Origin: Flavobacterium crocinum
GTDB taxonomy: Bacteria; Bacteroidota; Bacteroidia; Flavobacteriales; Flavobacteriaceae
Assembly: GCF_003122385.1 (NCBI RefSeq)
Contig: NZ_CP029255.1
Location: 1,364,001 to 1,428,000 of the forward strand
Direction of reading: 5' to 3'
Length of the DNA: 64,000 nucleotides
Program-made: the position numbers and the translations under genes
Shown: positions 51,046-59,782 of the stretch, piece after piece
How positions within the stretch are numbered: position 1 is the first letter of the stretch
How the letters are laid out: every line of letters begins with the position of its first letter
Notes under the pieces: generated by a model
The model's input: only the letters and a program-made list of their open reading frames with translations
The model's database searches: none
What the model was told of the DNA's origin: nothing

Positions 51046-51114
51046 GACTGAAGACCTAAAGTCTCAGATTTTTCCAGATCTGGAGGCTTGTCCAAAAAAC
51101 GTAAATAACCAGTT

Positions 51115-51252
51115 ATGTTAGAAAAGATTTTAAAGAGCAAAGAAACTAAAAAGCTGACAAAAAAAGAGCAAAAGAACATTTTAGGAGGTGAAGTATCACA
51201 ACCTAATTGTCATGATGCTATTGCCGAAAAAATTATGCTTGCTAATTTTTAA
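51115..51252 (+). CDS. GG-leader precursor peptide, short
   Basis: 45 residues. Leader MLEKILKSKETKKLTKKEQK and NILGG, then the core EVSQPNCHDAIAEKIMLANF, with one Cys only. The leader matches its neighbours (EQKNILGG); the core is short and may be degraded or may pair with another peptide through its single Cys. It lies between the two Cys-rich precursors, in the same direction. Confidence 0.75.
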   Translation: MLEKILKSKETKKLTKKEQKNILGGEVSQPNCHDAIAEKIMLANF

Positions 51253-51309
51253 TATTTCTATAGTAACAGAGGTGAAATGAAACTCTGTTACTATAAAAAT
51301 TGTATTAAT

Positions 51310-51501
51310 ATGCTGAAAAAAATTTTAAATCTTAATGGTGCTCAAAACATAAACAAAAATGAGCAGAAAACTATGAGAGGAGGAATTCCTGAGTGTTGGA
51401 TTTATGCCATAGAAGCAGGATGTATTTTAATACCACCAGGCGAAACTTGTCCGATAAATACATCATCAGGTATTTGTGATACAAGTCGTCTTTGTTGTTG
51501 A
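51310..51501 (+). CDS. GG-leader precursor peptide, six-Cys core
   Basis: 63 residues from MLKKILNLNGAQNINKNEQK, TMRGG. Core IPECWIYAIEAGCILIPPGE and TCPINTSSGICDTSRLCC has six Cys (C-C-C-C-CC), enough for three disulfides. The start at 51310 is chosen because MLKKIL aligns with the MLKNIL and MLEKIL starts of the other two; the 11 codons upstream are not part of the leader type. Same inferred processing by the C39 exporter. Confidence 0.85.
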   Translation: MLKKILNLNGAQNINKNEQKTMRGGIPECWIYAIEAGCILIPPGETCPINTSSGICDTSRLCC

Positions 51502-51574
51502 TTTTTAACTTTTTTAAAAGTAATACGATATAGCCTTATTTAGAATTTAGTCATGTTTTTTTTGAATGTATAGG

Positions 51575-51765
51575 CGCTCGATCGTGGAACATTGAGCATT
51601 TTCTCAGTATTGATGATTGGTACTGAGATTCTTAGGAGTTGGCCGCTGTGTTTAATTTTAATTGGTTAGGGTAAAACCCGCGGCCATGTCCTAAAGAAAT
51701 TGTGTTGCTGGTAATTTGTTTATAAATACCCAAACAGAGAAGATTTATATCTTCTCTGTTTTTTT
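51575..51765 (+). ncRNA. Candidate structured RNA between precursors and exporter
   Basis: The gap contains CTCAGTA/TACTGAG (51603-51609 with 51621-51627), then a long stem TTCTTAGGAGTTGGCCGC (51629-51646) against GCGGCCATGTCCTAAAGAA (51680-51698) with an inner GGGTAAAACCC, and ends in a canonical terminator at 51733. Most arms are GC-rich against an AT-rich background. It could be an sRNA (a 6S-Flavo-type RNA is one thing to test) or an mRNA leader element. Not identified. Confidence 0.35.
51733..51765 (+). terminator. Rho-independent terminator before the ABC exporter
   Basis: ACAGAGAAGAT pairs exactly with ATCTTCTCTGT around TTAT, then seven T. It separates the precursor/VKOR transcript, or the candidate ncRNA, from the ABC gene. 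Confidence 0.88.
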
Positions 51766-51819
51766 ATGGATTAACAAGAATTTTTTTTCCTACATTAGTC
51801 TTGAATAAATCAAAATAAA

Positions 51820-54012
51820 TTGAAAAAATTCGCTCATTACAGACAAGCCGATCATAAAGATTGCGGCCCTACCTGTTTAAAAATTATAGCTAAATATTAC
51901 GGAAAGACGATCAATATTCAGGAGTTGCGCGATTTTAGCGAAACAACTCGTGAGGGTAGTAATTTGCTTTTTTTGAGTGATGCTGCCGAAAAAATAGGTT
52001 TTAGGACCTTAGGGGTTAAATTGTCCGTTCAAAGAATAGAAGAAGCTCCTTTACCATGCATTCTACACTGGAACAAAGACCATTATGTTGTACTTTATAA
52101 AATAAAAAAAGGAAAATATTATATTTCAGATCCTGCTTTTGGGCTTTTGGAATATAACAAAGAAGAGTTTGTAAAATTTTGGATCGGAAATAATGCAGAT
52201 GATTTAACAAAAGAAGGTATTGCATTATTAATAGAAGCTACTCCTAAATTTTTTGAATCTGATTTTGAAAAAGAAGATAACAAAGGATTAGGTTTCAGTT
52301 TACTTTCACAATATGTACTGAGGTACAAATCATTTTTGATTCAGTTAACTATAGGATTACTTGCTGGGAGTTTATTACAACTTATTTTTCCATTTTTAAC
52401 CCAGAGTATTGTTGACGTTGGGATACAAAACCAGAATATTCATTTTATTTATTTGATATTGTTTGCCCAGTTGTTTCTATTTGCAGGAAGAACCGGATTA
52501 GAACTTATCAGAAGCTGGATATTGCTTCATCTTTCGACCAGAATTAATATTTCGCTTATTTCAGATTTCTTTATTAAATTAATGAATCTTCCGATTTCTT
52601 TTTTTGATGTCCGTATGACAGGAGACATCATGCAACGCATAAATGATCACCACAGAATCGAAAAAATTCTAACGACATCTTCATTAAATGTTTTGTTTTC
52701 TGTAATCAACATGTTTGTTTTAGGAGGTGTTTTGGCTTATTTTAATCTGCAGATATTTTTTGTTTTTTTTGCCGGCAGTTTGCTTTATTTTGGCTGGATT
52801 ACTTTGTTTTTGAAAAGAAGGGAGACTTTGGATTATAAACGTTTTGCTGAAGTTTCAAACGAACAAAATAAAGTAATGGAGCTTATCAACGGCATGCAGG
52901 AAATAAAACTTCATAATGCCGAAAAACAAAAACGATGGGGTTGGGAATATGTGCAGGCAAGACTTTTCAGAGTTTCAATAAAAGGATTAATTCTGGAACA
53001 GGCTCAGTCAACGGGTTCTTCGGTAATTAATGAGTTAAAAAATATTTTTATTACTTTTTTATCTGCCAAATTGGTAATTGATGGTTCCATTACATTAGGG
53101 ATGATGTTGGCGATTAACTCTATTGTAGGAAGTTTAAATGGGCCAATTATGCAACTTATCCAGTTTGTACGGGAATTGCAGGATGCCAAAATATCTCTGG
53201 CAAGATTATCAGAAATCCATCAAAAGGAAGACGAACTGCAACAGGAAGAAAATCAGACCAGTGATGTTCCTTTTGATGCTGATATTGAGATCAAAAATCT
53301 TTCGTATCGTTATCTGGGATCAGATATACCAGTTCTGGAGAATATGAATCTGATTATTCCGGCTAATAAGGTTACTGCAATTGTAGGGGTTAGCGGAAGC
53401 GGAAAAACAACCCTGATGAAATTACTTTTAAAGTTTTATGAACCCGAAAAAGGAGAAGTAACAATTGGAAATACACAACTTAAAAATATTTCACAGAAAG
53501 CCTGGAGATCCAATATTGGAGCTGTCATGCAGGAAGGATTTATTTTTAGCGATACCATTGCCAATAATATAGCTTTTGGTACAGATAAAGTCAATAAAGA
53601 ACGACTATTATATGCGGCAGATGTTGCCAATATTAAAGAATACATAAGTGGCCTGCCTTTGGGTTTTAATACAAAAATAGGCGCAGAAGGTTTGGGAATG
53701 AGTACAGGACAGAAACAACGTTTACTGATTGCAAGGGCGGTGTATAAAAATCCTGAAATTCTCTTTTTTGATGAAGCGACTTCAGCTCTGGATGCCAATA
53801 ATGAAAAAGAAATTATGAGAAAGCTGGATGTATTTTTCGAAAATAAAACAGTAATTGTCATTGCGCATCGTTTGAGTACAGTAATGAATGCCGATCAGAT
53901 TGTGGTTCTGGATAAAGGAAAAATTATAGAAATAGGTAATCACTCTGCCTTGGTGGAACAAAAAGGAAATTACTTTGAGCTGGTAAAAAACCAGTTGCAA
54001 TTAGGAAATTAA
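51820..54012 (+). CDS. C39 peptidase-containing ABC transporter (peptide exporter)
   Basis: 730 residues starting at TTG. Residues 1-130 are a C39 peptidase: ADHKDCGPTCLKIIAKYYGK with Cys15 as nucleophile, His in LHWNKDHYVVLYK and Asp in YYISDPAFG, so it should be active and cleave after double glycine. Six TM helices follow (residues about 165-440). The nucleotide-binding domain has Walker A GVSGSGKTTLMKLLL (near 523), signature GLGMSTGQKQRLLIARAV and Walker B EILFFDEATSALD. It is 2 bases from the HlyD-type partner. It is the likely processing exporter for the GG-leader peptides on both strands. Confidence 0.95.
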   Translation: MKKFAHYRQADHKDCGPTCLKIIAKYYGKTINIQELRDFSETTREGSNLLFLSDAAEKIGFRTLGVKLSVQRIEEAPLPCILHWNKDHYVVLYKIKKGKYYISDPAFGLLEYNKEEFVKFWIGNNADDLTKEGIALLIEATPKFFESDFEKEDNKGLGFSLLSQYVLRYKSFLIQLTIGLLAGSLLQLIFPFLTQSIVDVGIQNQNIHFIYLILFAQLFLFAGRTGLELIRSWILLHLSTRINISLISDFFIKLMNLPISFFDVRMTGDIMQRINDHHRIEKILTTSSLNVLFSVINMFVLGGVLAYFNLQIFFVFFAGSLLYFGWITLFLKRRETLDYKRFAEVSNEQNKVMELINGMQEIKLHNAEKQKRWGWEYVQARLFRVSIKGLILEQAQSTGSSVINELKNIFITFLSAKLVIDGSITLGMMLAINSIVGSLNGPIMQLIQFVRELQDAKISLARLSEIHQKEDELQQEENQTSDVPFDADIEIKNLSYRYLGSDIPVLENMNLIIPANKVTAIVGVSGSGKTTLMKLLLKFYEPEKGEVTIGNTQLKNISQKAWRSNIGAVMQEGFIFSDTIANNIAFGTDKVNKERLLYAADVANIKEYISGLPLGFNTKIGAEGLGMSTGQKQRLLIARAVYKNPEILFFDEATSALDANNEKEIMRKLDVFFENKTVIVIAHRLSTVMNADQIVVLDKGKIIEIGNHSALVEQKGNYFELVKNQLQLGN

Positions 54013-54014
54013 TC

Positions 54015-55307
54015 ATGACCGAAGAAAAAGATACGTTTGAATTAAGAAGTGAAGAGGTTCAGGACATTCTGACCAAAGTACCGCATTGGATGATTCGATG
54101 GGGCACTGTTCTGATATTTGCTATTATTGTAATGCTGTTTTTTGTATCCTGGTTTGTCAAATATCCGGATGTAGTGAGTGCCGAAATTGTAATTACGACT
54201 AATATTCCGCCGGAGAAAATCGTATCCAAATCATCAGGAAGAATTGAAGCTATTCTGGTAAAAGATAAAACAATAGTTTCAAAAAACAGTACACTGGCTA
54301 TTATTGAAAATACAGCCAATTATAAAGATGTTTTTTTACTCAAAAGTATTGTTGATGGTTATGATATTAATTCCGGAAAAACATTTCCTTTCGAACTGTT
54401 AAAAAATAAACAATTGGGTGAAATTGAAAGTGCTTTTGCAGTTTTTCAGAAAGATTATCAGGCGCATCAGCTTAATGAAAACCTTCATCCGTTTGAGGTT
54501 GAAAGCAGAGCACAAAGTTCAGAGAAAATTCAAATCAAAGAAAGACTGGAGATTCTGCAACAGCAAAAAGTAATTAATGAAAGCGAACTGCAACTGCAAA
54601 AAAACGAAATAGCCCGCTTTGAGGTTTTGTTCAATAAAGGTATCATTTCGGCTCAGGAAATGGAGGCTAAAAAACTGGGTTTTCTACAGGCACAAAAGAG
54701 TTACAAAAGTCTATTGTCTTCGATTTCGCAGTTAAAGTCATCTTTGATAGATAATACAAAATCGAGTCAAAATTCACAGATAAACAGCACCAGAGAAGAA
54801 GTAAACTTAGGACGTAGCATGGCGCAGTCTTTTTATCAGCTTAAAAAAGTAATAAAAGACTGGGAGCTAACTTATACTCTAAAATCTTCTGTGAGCGGAG
54901 TAGTCACTTTTCTGCAGGTTTGGAATGCAAATCAGACGATTAATATTAGGGATAATGTTTTTTCGATAATTCCGGATGCTAAAAATGGTTTTATAGGAAA
55001 GGTAAAAGCTCCTGCATTAAATTCCGGAAAGATAAAAGTAGGGCAAAGAGTCAATATTCGTCTGGCGAATTATCCGGATCGTGAATTTGGGGTGCTGAAA
55101 GGTGAAATAAAAAATATATCCTTAGTTCCGGATAAAGATGGTAATTTGTTGGTCGATGTTACACTTCCAAACGGATTAAAAACCTCTTATGAAAAAAAGA
55201 TTATTTTTCAGCAGGAAATGAAAGGCAGTGCTGAAATCGTAACCGAGGATTTAAGATTATTAGAAAGAATATTATATCAGTTCAAAAGTATATTTGAGCA
55301 GGTTTAA
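54015..55307 (+). CDS. HlyD family secretion adaptor
   Basis: 430 residues; membrane-fusion partner of the ABC exporter, spanning the periplasm towards an outer-membrane channel. One N-terminal TM helix (GTVLIFAIIVMLFFVSWFV, about residues 28-46), a biotinyl-lipoyl-like part (SKSSGRIEAILVKDKTIVSK), a long coiled coil (ERLEILQQQKVINESELQLQ), then SSVSGVVTFLQVWNANQTIN and the beta-barrel region. No TolC-type gene lies in the locus, so a shared outer-membrane channel would be needed. Confidence 0.93.
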   Translation: MTEEKDTFELRSEEVQDILTKVPHWMIRWGTVLIFAIIVMLFFVSWFVKYPDVVSAEIVITTNIPPEKIVSKSSGRIEAILVKDKTIVSKNSTLAIIENTANYKDVFLLKSIVDGYDINSGKTFPFELLKNKQLGEIESAFAVFQKDYQAHQLNENLHPFEVESRAQSSEKIQIKERLEILQQQKVINESELQLQKNEIARFEVLFNKGIISAQEMEAKKLGFLQAQKSYKSLLSSISQLKSSLIDNTKSSQNSQINSTREEVNLGRSMAQSFYQLKKVIKDWELTYTLKSSVSGVVTFLQVWNANQTINIRDNVFSIIPDAKNGFIGKVKAPALNSGKIKVGQRVNIRLANYPDREFGVLKGEIKNISLVPDKDGNLLVDVTLPNGLKTSYEKKIIFQQEMKGSAEIVTEDLRLLERILYQFKSIFEQV

Positions 55308-55346
55308 AATATAACTAAAAGCCCTATTAACTAATTCTGATTTTTA

Positions 55347-57004
55347 ATGAAAAAGTATCTGCTGATTTTTATTTTGTTATTGTTTCAAAGTTCATTCTCA
55401 AAATCAATAACTGAAACTCAAAAGCTTGCTGCGGTTTGCAAAGTCTGGGGATTTTTAAAGTATTATCATCCAAATGTAGCCGGTGGAAGTAAAAATTGGG
55501 ATGAACAGTTATTTCTGATATTACCTCAGATTGAAAAAGCTCAGACAACCGAGGAGTTTTCTCTTGTAATAGAGAATTGGATTGTGTCATTAGGAGAAAT
55601 TAAGTCGTACAAACCTGCTAAATCTGTCAATAAGATTGATTATTTTGATAAAAATTTCGATTTGTCCTGGATTTCGAATTCGGAATTGTTTTCTAAAACA
55701 CTTTCTAAAAAATTAAAGTTTATTGAACAAAACAGAGTTCAAACAAAGCAGAGTTTTATATTGAATTTACAGAAGATGATACTAAAGGAGTTTTTGAAGA
55801 ATTTAAAAACGAGAATAATTATCCTGATTTTGAATGGACAAATAAAAACCTTAGACTTTTAATTTTATTCAGATATTGGAATTATATAGAATACTTTTTT
55901 CCGTATAAATATCAGATGGACCAGCATTGGGACAAATCGCTGGCAGAAGCACTTCCAGGCTTTATTGCTCCTGAATCAGAGGTTAATTTTCATTTTGCAT
56001 TGAAAGAGTTAATTGCAAAGTTAAACGATTCACATGCTTTTTTGGGAACGAGAACTCTTTTTTTAAATTTTTCCGGAGATAAATTTATTCCTTTTGAAAC
56101 AAAAATTATCGATGATAGAGCTATTGTTATAAGCTCAAAAAATGATTCTCTTACCAAATTAGATGATATCAGAATTGGCGATATTATAACAAAATTTGAT
56201 GGTAAAACCATTGCTCAAATTTTAAAAGAGAAAACAAGGTATATAGAAGGTTCCAATGCTCCAACTGTTTTAAGAAATGCGAATACGGTTATTTTTAATG
56301 GAAAGACAAAAAATGCAGAAATTGAGTTTATAAGAGATGGAAAAACGACTGTAAAGTCAATTAACCGTTATATTTATAAGGATATTAAAGTAAAGCCTGT
56401 AACGAAAGAAAAATGGAAAATCCTGGATGATAATATTGGTTATGTAGATTTTACTTCGTTAATGTATGATGATATTCCTGCTTTAATTGAAAATTTAAAA
56501 GATACGAAAGCAGTAATTTTTGATAATCGCTGTTATCCCAATGGTGTAATGTCTGCAATAGCTGGCTGGATCAATTCTCATGAAAAAGATTTTGCGAGAT
56601 TTACTTATCCCGACATTACTTATCCTGGAAAATTTTACTGGAGTCGTAATTTTCAAATAGGAAGTGAAAATCCTGCTAATTATAAGGGAAAAGTTATTGT
56701 TTTGGTAGACGAAAACACACAGAGTCATGCAGAATTTACAGCAATGAGTTTACAAACGGCACCGAATGTTACCATAATAGGAAGTCAGACTGCCGGCGCT
56801 GATGGGAATGTCTGCAGTTTTCAGATTGTAAAAGGATTTTATACTGCTTTTAGTGGAATAGGTGTTTTTTATCCGGACAAAAAGGAAACACAGCGAATAG
56901 GGATTGTTCCTGATATTGAAGTGAAACCAACTCTTTTAGGAGTTCAGCAGGGAAGAGATGAGGTTTTGGAAAGAGCTGTTCTTTTTGCCAGAAGTGGGAA
57001 ATAG
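55347..57004 (+). pseudogene. S41 family peptidase with a single-base frameshift
   Basis: Two frames together give one S41 protein like the intact paralogue at 22645. Frame 1 (from 55347) has the signal peptide and TETQKLAAVCKVWGFLKYYH. The second frame carries EFYIEFTEDDTKGVFEEFKN, YWNYIEYFFPYKYQMDQHWD, NIGYVDFTSLM, ENTQSHAEFTAM and IIGSQTAGADGN. They meet between about 55738 and 55754, near ACAAAG, where one missing A would restore the frame. The catalytic Ser region is intact. It starts 39 bases after the HlyD gene, so it may belong to the export operon. Either a true pseudogene or an error in this homopolymer-rich spot. Confidence 0.8.
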
Positions 57005-57051
57005 TATGATGAGGCGGGTTTTGTCAGCATACAAAGCTTTGTAAGGGTGTT

Positions 57052-57759
57052 TTACATTTTTAGGTAAAAATCTTTTGTCAGCTCAATATATTCTGGTGTA
57101 TAAACGTGTCTTTCAATTTCAATTGTTAATTCATCGATTTCAAATTGAGAAACTTCATTTCGGCTAAATGCCAGTAAACTACGTTTGATTTCTGATTTTG
57201 GAGTACCTTTTACTCTTGTAATTTTAATCGGATAAAGTTCAGCTTCTTTGGCCAAAGCGATGAATTTCTCTTCTTCTTTAAAAGGAATAATTATAGCCAG
57301 AATACCATTTTCAGAGAGTAGCAAATCAGCAGCTTCAACAATTTCCTCAAAAGGCATTGCATCCTGAAAACGAGCTAAATCGCGTTGTTCATTTTCGGTT
57401 TTATAATCTTCAGCATAAAATGGCGGATTTGATACAATTAAATCATATTCGTCTTCCGGTTCATCAATAAATTCGTCTAAGCCAGCATGGAAACAAAATA
57501 AACGATCTCCCCATGGAGAAACTTCAAAATTTTCTACCGCTTGTTCGTAGGCATCTTCATCAATTTCAAGAGCGTCAATTTGTTCAGCATAACTTCTCTG
57601 TGCCAACATCAAAGCAATAATTCCGGTTCCTGAGCCAATATCTAAAACACTAAACGGATTATGATAAACAGGAGCCCAGGCGCCAAGTAAAACACCATCT
57701 GTGCCAACTTTCATTGCTGTTTTGTCTTGTTTTACAGAGAATTGCTTAAACTGAAACAT
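57052..57759 (-). CDS. trmN6: tRNA1(Val) (adenine(37)-N6)-methyltransferase
   Basis: 235 residues. SAM-dependent N6-adenine methyltransferase (YfiC/TrmN6 family) acting on A37 of tRNA-Val. Motif I is VLDIGSGTGIIALMLAQRS and the N6-adenine motif IV is DLIVSNPPFYAED. The N-terminus MFQFKQFSVKQDKTAMKVGT and DGVLLGAWA is the family hallmark. Assignment to the exact tRNA is by homology of the whole layout. Monocistronic, convergent with the S41 pseudogene. Confidence 0.9.
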   Translation of the reverse strand: MFQFKQFSVKQDKTAMKVGTDGVLLGAWAPVYHNPFSVLDIGSGTGIIALMLAQRSYAEQIDALEIDEDAYEQAVENFEVSPWGDRLFCFHAGLDEFIDEPEDEYDLIVSNPPFYAEDYKTENEQRDLARFQDAMPFEEIVEAADLLLSENGILAIIIPFKEEEKFIALAKEAELYPIKITRVKGTPKSEIKRSLLAFSRNEVSQFEIDELTIEIERHVYTPEYIELTKDFYLKM

Positions 57760-57775
57760 AAATATAAAATACCAA

Positions 57776-57842
57776 TTTTTTTAAATACCAAATTCCAATC
57801 TTAGAGAAGAAATTCCAAAAATGAAAATTCCAAATTCCAATT
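57776..57842. repeat. AAATTCCAAATTCCAA repeats, left of four-helix gene
   Basis: Several copies of ACCAAATTCCAAT, GAAATTCCAAAAATGAAAA and TTCCAAATTCCAATTG. They are in inverted orientation to those at 58258-58475, so the small gene between is bracketed by complementary sequence. Confidence 0.65.
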
Positions 57843-57890
57843 GAAGACGATAATTTTATTTGAATGGCAAAAATAAGATTAAATATTAAT

Positions 57891-58241
57891 TTACTGCTTA
57901 GAAGTTTTGGTAATTATGGCAGAAAGAATTTTTCGTAACTCTTCAATTTCAAATAATAAAGATTCTGAAAGTGAGTTTTGATCAGGATTTAGATCATTTA
58001 ACAGCTGAAGCCAAAATTTAGATTCCTTAGCTTCTTTTCGAGCTATTTTAAGTCTGAAAATTAAATCTTTGTCGCCTAATTTTTCATTTGCTTCAATATA
58101 ATTAGCACCAATTAAACCAGAGGATCTTATAAGTTGTTTTCCATCTTCAAGGTTTGAAGTATTCTTAGGTAAACTACGAATGTAGATTCTACATTCTTTT
58201 GCAAACAAAAAGGTTCTTTCTTCTAGATTGTATGGCCTCAT
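57891..58241 (-). CDS. Four-helix-bundle protein (23S rRNA IVS-protein family)
   Basis: 116 residues. All-helical; contains the family core YNLEERTFLFAKECRIYIRS, QLIRSSGLIGANYIEANEKL, and RLKIARKEAKESKFWLQLLN. Proteins of this family were first seen inside intervening sequences of 23S rRNA genes and are common as stand-alone genes; one proposed role is nucleic-acid or pentamer scaffolding, but function is not settled. Here the gene is flanked by inverted AATTCCAAATTCC repeats. Confidence 0.9.
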   Translation of the reverse strand: MRPYNLEERTFLFAKECRIYIRSLPKNTSNLEDGKQLIRSSGLIGANYIEANEKLGDKDLIFRLKIARKEAKESKFWLQLLNDLNPDQNSLSESLLFEIEELRKILSAIITKTSKQ

Positions 58242-58257
58242 TTAGTTAAATTCCAAT

Positions 58258-58475
58258 ATTAAAAATTCCAAATTCCAATTTTTTAAAGTGTGAACATATA
58301 AAGAAATTACCAAAAAATAAGTTTTTTCTTTCAAGAAAATAAAACGTTCCTATTTAAAGAATTTGGAATTTAAAAAATTGAAATTCAACTCCATTAAAGC
58401 TTGGAATTTGGAATTTAAAAAAAATGAGATTTGACCTTACTAAGGTTTGGAATTTGGGATTTTAAAAAATTGGAA
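58258..58475. repeat. TTGGAATTTGGAATTT repeats, right of four-helix gene
   Basis: TTCCAAATTCCAATTTTTTA on the left, then three spaced blocks of (C)TTGGAATTTGGAATTTAAAA or close variants up to the rimM stop. They pair with each other and with 57776-57842. No coding sequence in this 230-base gap. Confidence 0.65.
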
Positions 58476-58481
58476 TTTAAC

Positions 58482-59006
58482 CTAAAGGTACATTTCAATA
58501 AGACCTTCAGGAAGATCCATGATAACCTTTTTGTTTTCGCGATCAATTTTTACAAGGAATTGGTCGATCATTGGGACTAAAATTTCTACTTCACCATTTA
58601 AAACTTCAAAAAGAGGCTGAGCAGAAGAGTCATTAATGGAAGTAATTTTTCCGAAAACTCCTAAACGTTTGTCTTCGATTTCGAAACCAATAACTTCGTG
58701 ATAATAGAATTTGTTACCGGTAAGTTTGGGTAACATAGATAATGGAAGATAAATACCATTTCCAACAAGAGCATCTGCATCTTCTTCGGTATTTACGTCT
58801 TCAAAACGAACTCTAAGAAAGTCGTTTTTGTGCATTGAGCTTGACTCAATAAAAAAAGGAACCAAGTGTTTGTTGTGTTCAACAAACACTGATTCCAGAT
58901 TTTCGTATAACTCAGGTTCGTCTGTGTCTAAATAGATCAGAACTTCACCTTTGAAACTAAATTTTTTAGCGATTTTACCTAAATAAAAACATTCTTCTTT
59001 ACGCAT
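58482..59006 (-). CDS. rimM: Ribosome maturation factor RimM
   Basis: 174 residues. Binds S19 and helps maturation of the 30S head. The N-terminal RimM beta-barrel starts YLGKIAKKFSFKGEVLIYLD and the C-terminal PRC-barrel holds LPKLTGNKFYYHEVIGFEIE and EVEILVPMIDQFLVKID, ending MDLPEGLIEMYL, all typical. It starts 15 bases after rpsP on the same strand, the conserved rpsP-rimM arrangement; trmD is not next to it. Confidence 0.95.
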   Translation of the reverse strand: MRKEECFYLGKIAKKFSFKGEVLIYLDTDEPELYENLESVFVEHNKHLVPFFIESSSMHKNDFLRVRFEDVNTEEDADALVGNGIYLPLSMLPKLTGNKFYYHEVIGFEIEDKRLGVFGKITSINDSSAQPLFEVLNGEVEILVPMIDQFLVKIDRENKKVIMDLPEGLIEMYL

Positions 59007-59021
59007 TATCGCTAAGTAAAA

Positions 59022-59582
59022 TTATGCTTCAGTTGTTTCGTTATTCTCTTCAGCAGCAGGAGCTTCTTCAGTTGCTTCAGCAACTTCTTCTGTAGCCTCT
59101 TCAGCTTGTGCAGCGGCAGCAGCTTCAGCTTGTGCAGCAGCAGCATCAGCAACACGTTTAGCGTTAACTTCTTTTTCAGCTTTTAAAGCTTTAGCTTTAG
59201 CATCAGCTTGCGCTTTTGATAAACCATCTTTTTTAGCATCAACTTTTCCAGCTTTTGCCTCTAACCATGCAGTTAATTTAGCATCAGCTTGTTCTTGAGT
59301 TAAAGCTCCTTTACGAACTCCTCCGTCAAGGTGGTGTTTCAATAAAGCACCTTTGTAAGAAAGGATAGCTCTTGCAGTATCAGTAGGTTGTGCACCATTG
59401 TGTAACCATTTAACTGCGCTGTCAAGGTTTAATTCAACAGTTGCTGGGTTAGTGTTTGGATTGTAAGTACCGATTTTCTCTAAGTATCTACCATCTCTTT
59501 TTGAGCGTGCATCTGCAGCTACTACCCAGTAAAAAGGTTTTCCTTTTTTACCGTGTCTTTGTAATCTAATTTTTACTGACAT
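59022..59582 (-). CDS. rpsP: 30S ribosomal protein S16 with long Ala/Glu-rich tail
   Basis: 186 residues. The first ~80 are standard S16: [60 protein letters not shown]. The remaining ~100 form a Lys/Ala-rich helical stretch ([20 protein letters not shown]) and an acidic Ala/Glu tail ([20 protein letters not shown]), about double the usual length of 80-90 residues. Bacteroidota S16 proteins often carry such extensions. It heads the rpsP-rimM operon; a TATCTTTG -7 element lies 50 bases upstream. Confidence 0.96.
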   Translation of the reverse strand: MSVKIRLQRHGKKGKPFYWVVAADARSKRDGRYLEKIGTYNPNTNPATVELNLDSAVKWLHNGAQPTDTARAILSYKGALLKHHLDGGVRKGALTQEQADAKLTAWLEAKAGKVDAKKDGLSKAQADAKAKALKAEKEVNAKRVADAAAAQAEAAAAAQAEEATEEVAEATEEAPAAEENNETTEA

Positions 59583-59631
59583 AATCTAGTGATTAAATTT
59601 TGAGGTACTCGACCTCTGTTAATTAAGGGCG

Positions 59632-59639
59632 CAAAGATA
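59632..59639 (-). promoter_or_regulatory. Putative -7 element of rpsP
   Basis: Minus strand TATCTTTG matches TAnnTTTG, 50 bases before the rpsP ATG. A TTG lies only 12 bases further upstream, shorter than usual. Confidence 0.45.
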
Positions 59640-59754
59640 TAATTTTTTTATCAATAATGCGTTTCGAAACCTATAAATTGTATATAAGACTGGTTTTTAT
59701 TATCTTTTGGGTGTTTTTTAGGTTTATTTTAGAAGAAAATTTCAAGTTAAGCGG

Positions 59755-59762
59755 TACTTTTG
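59755..59762 (+). promoter_or_regulatory. Putative -7 element of DUF6252-like gene
   Basis: TACTTTTG, 21 bases before the ATG at 59783; no good -33 TTG. Confidence 0.4.
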
Positions 59763-59782
59763 CATCAAATTCATCTTAATAT

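Noticed and set aside
50939..51121. 60-codon open frame overlapping the first Cys-rich precursor
   Set aside because: Out-of-frame shadow without a leader; the in-frame gene at 50863 has a proper GG leader.
55916..57004. Separate complete gene starting at the internal Met
   Set aside because: Homology to the intact S41 paralogue continues upstream in the same frame to about 55750 and then in the other frame to the signal peptide; it is the 3' part of one gene.
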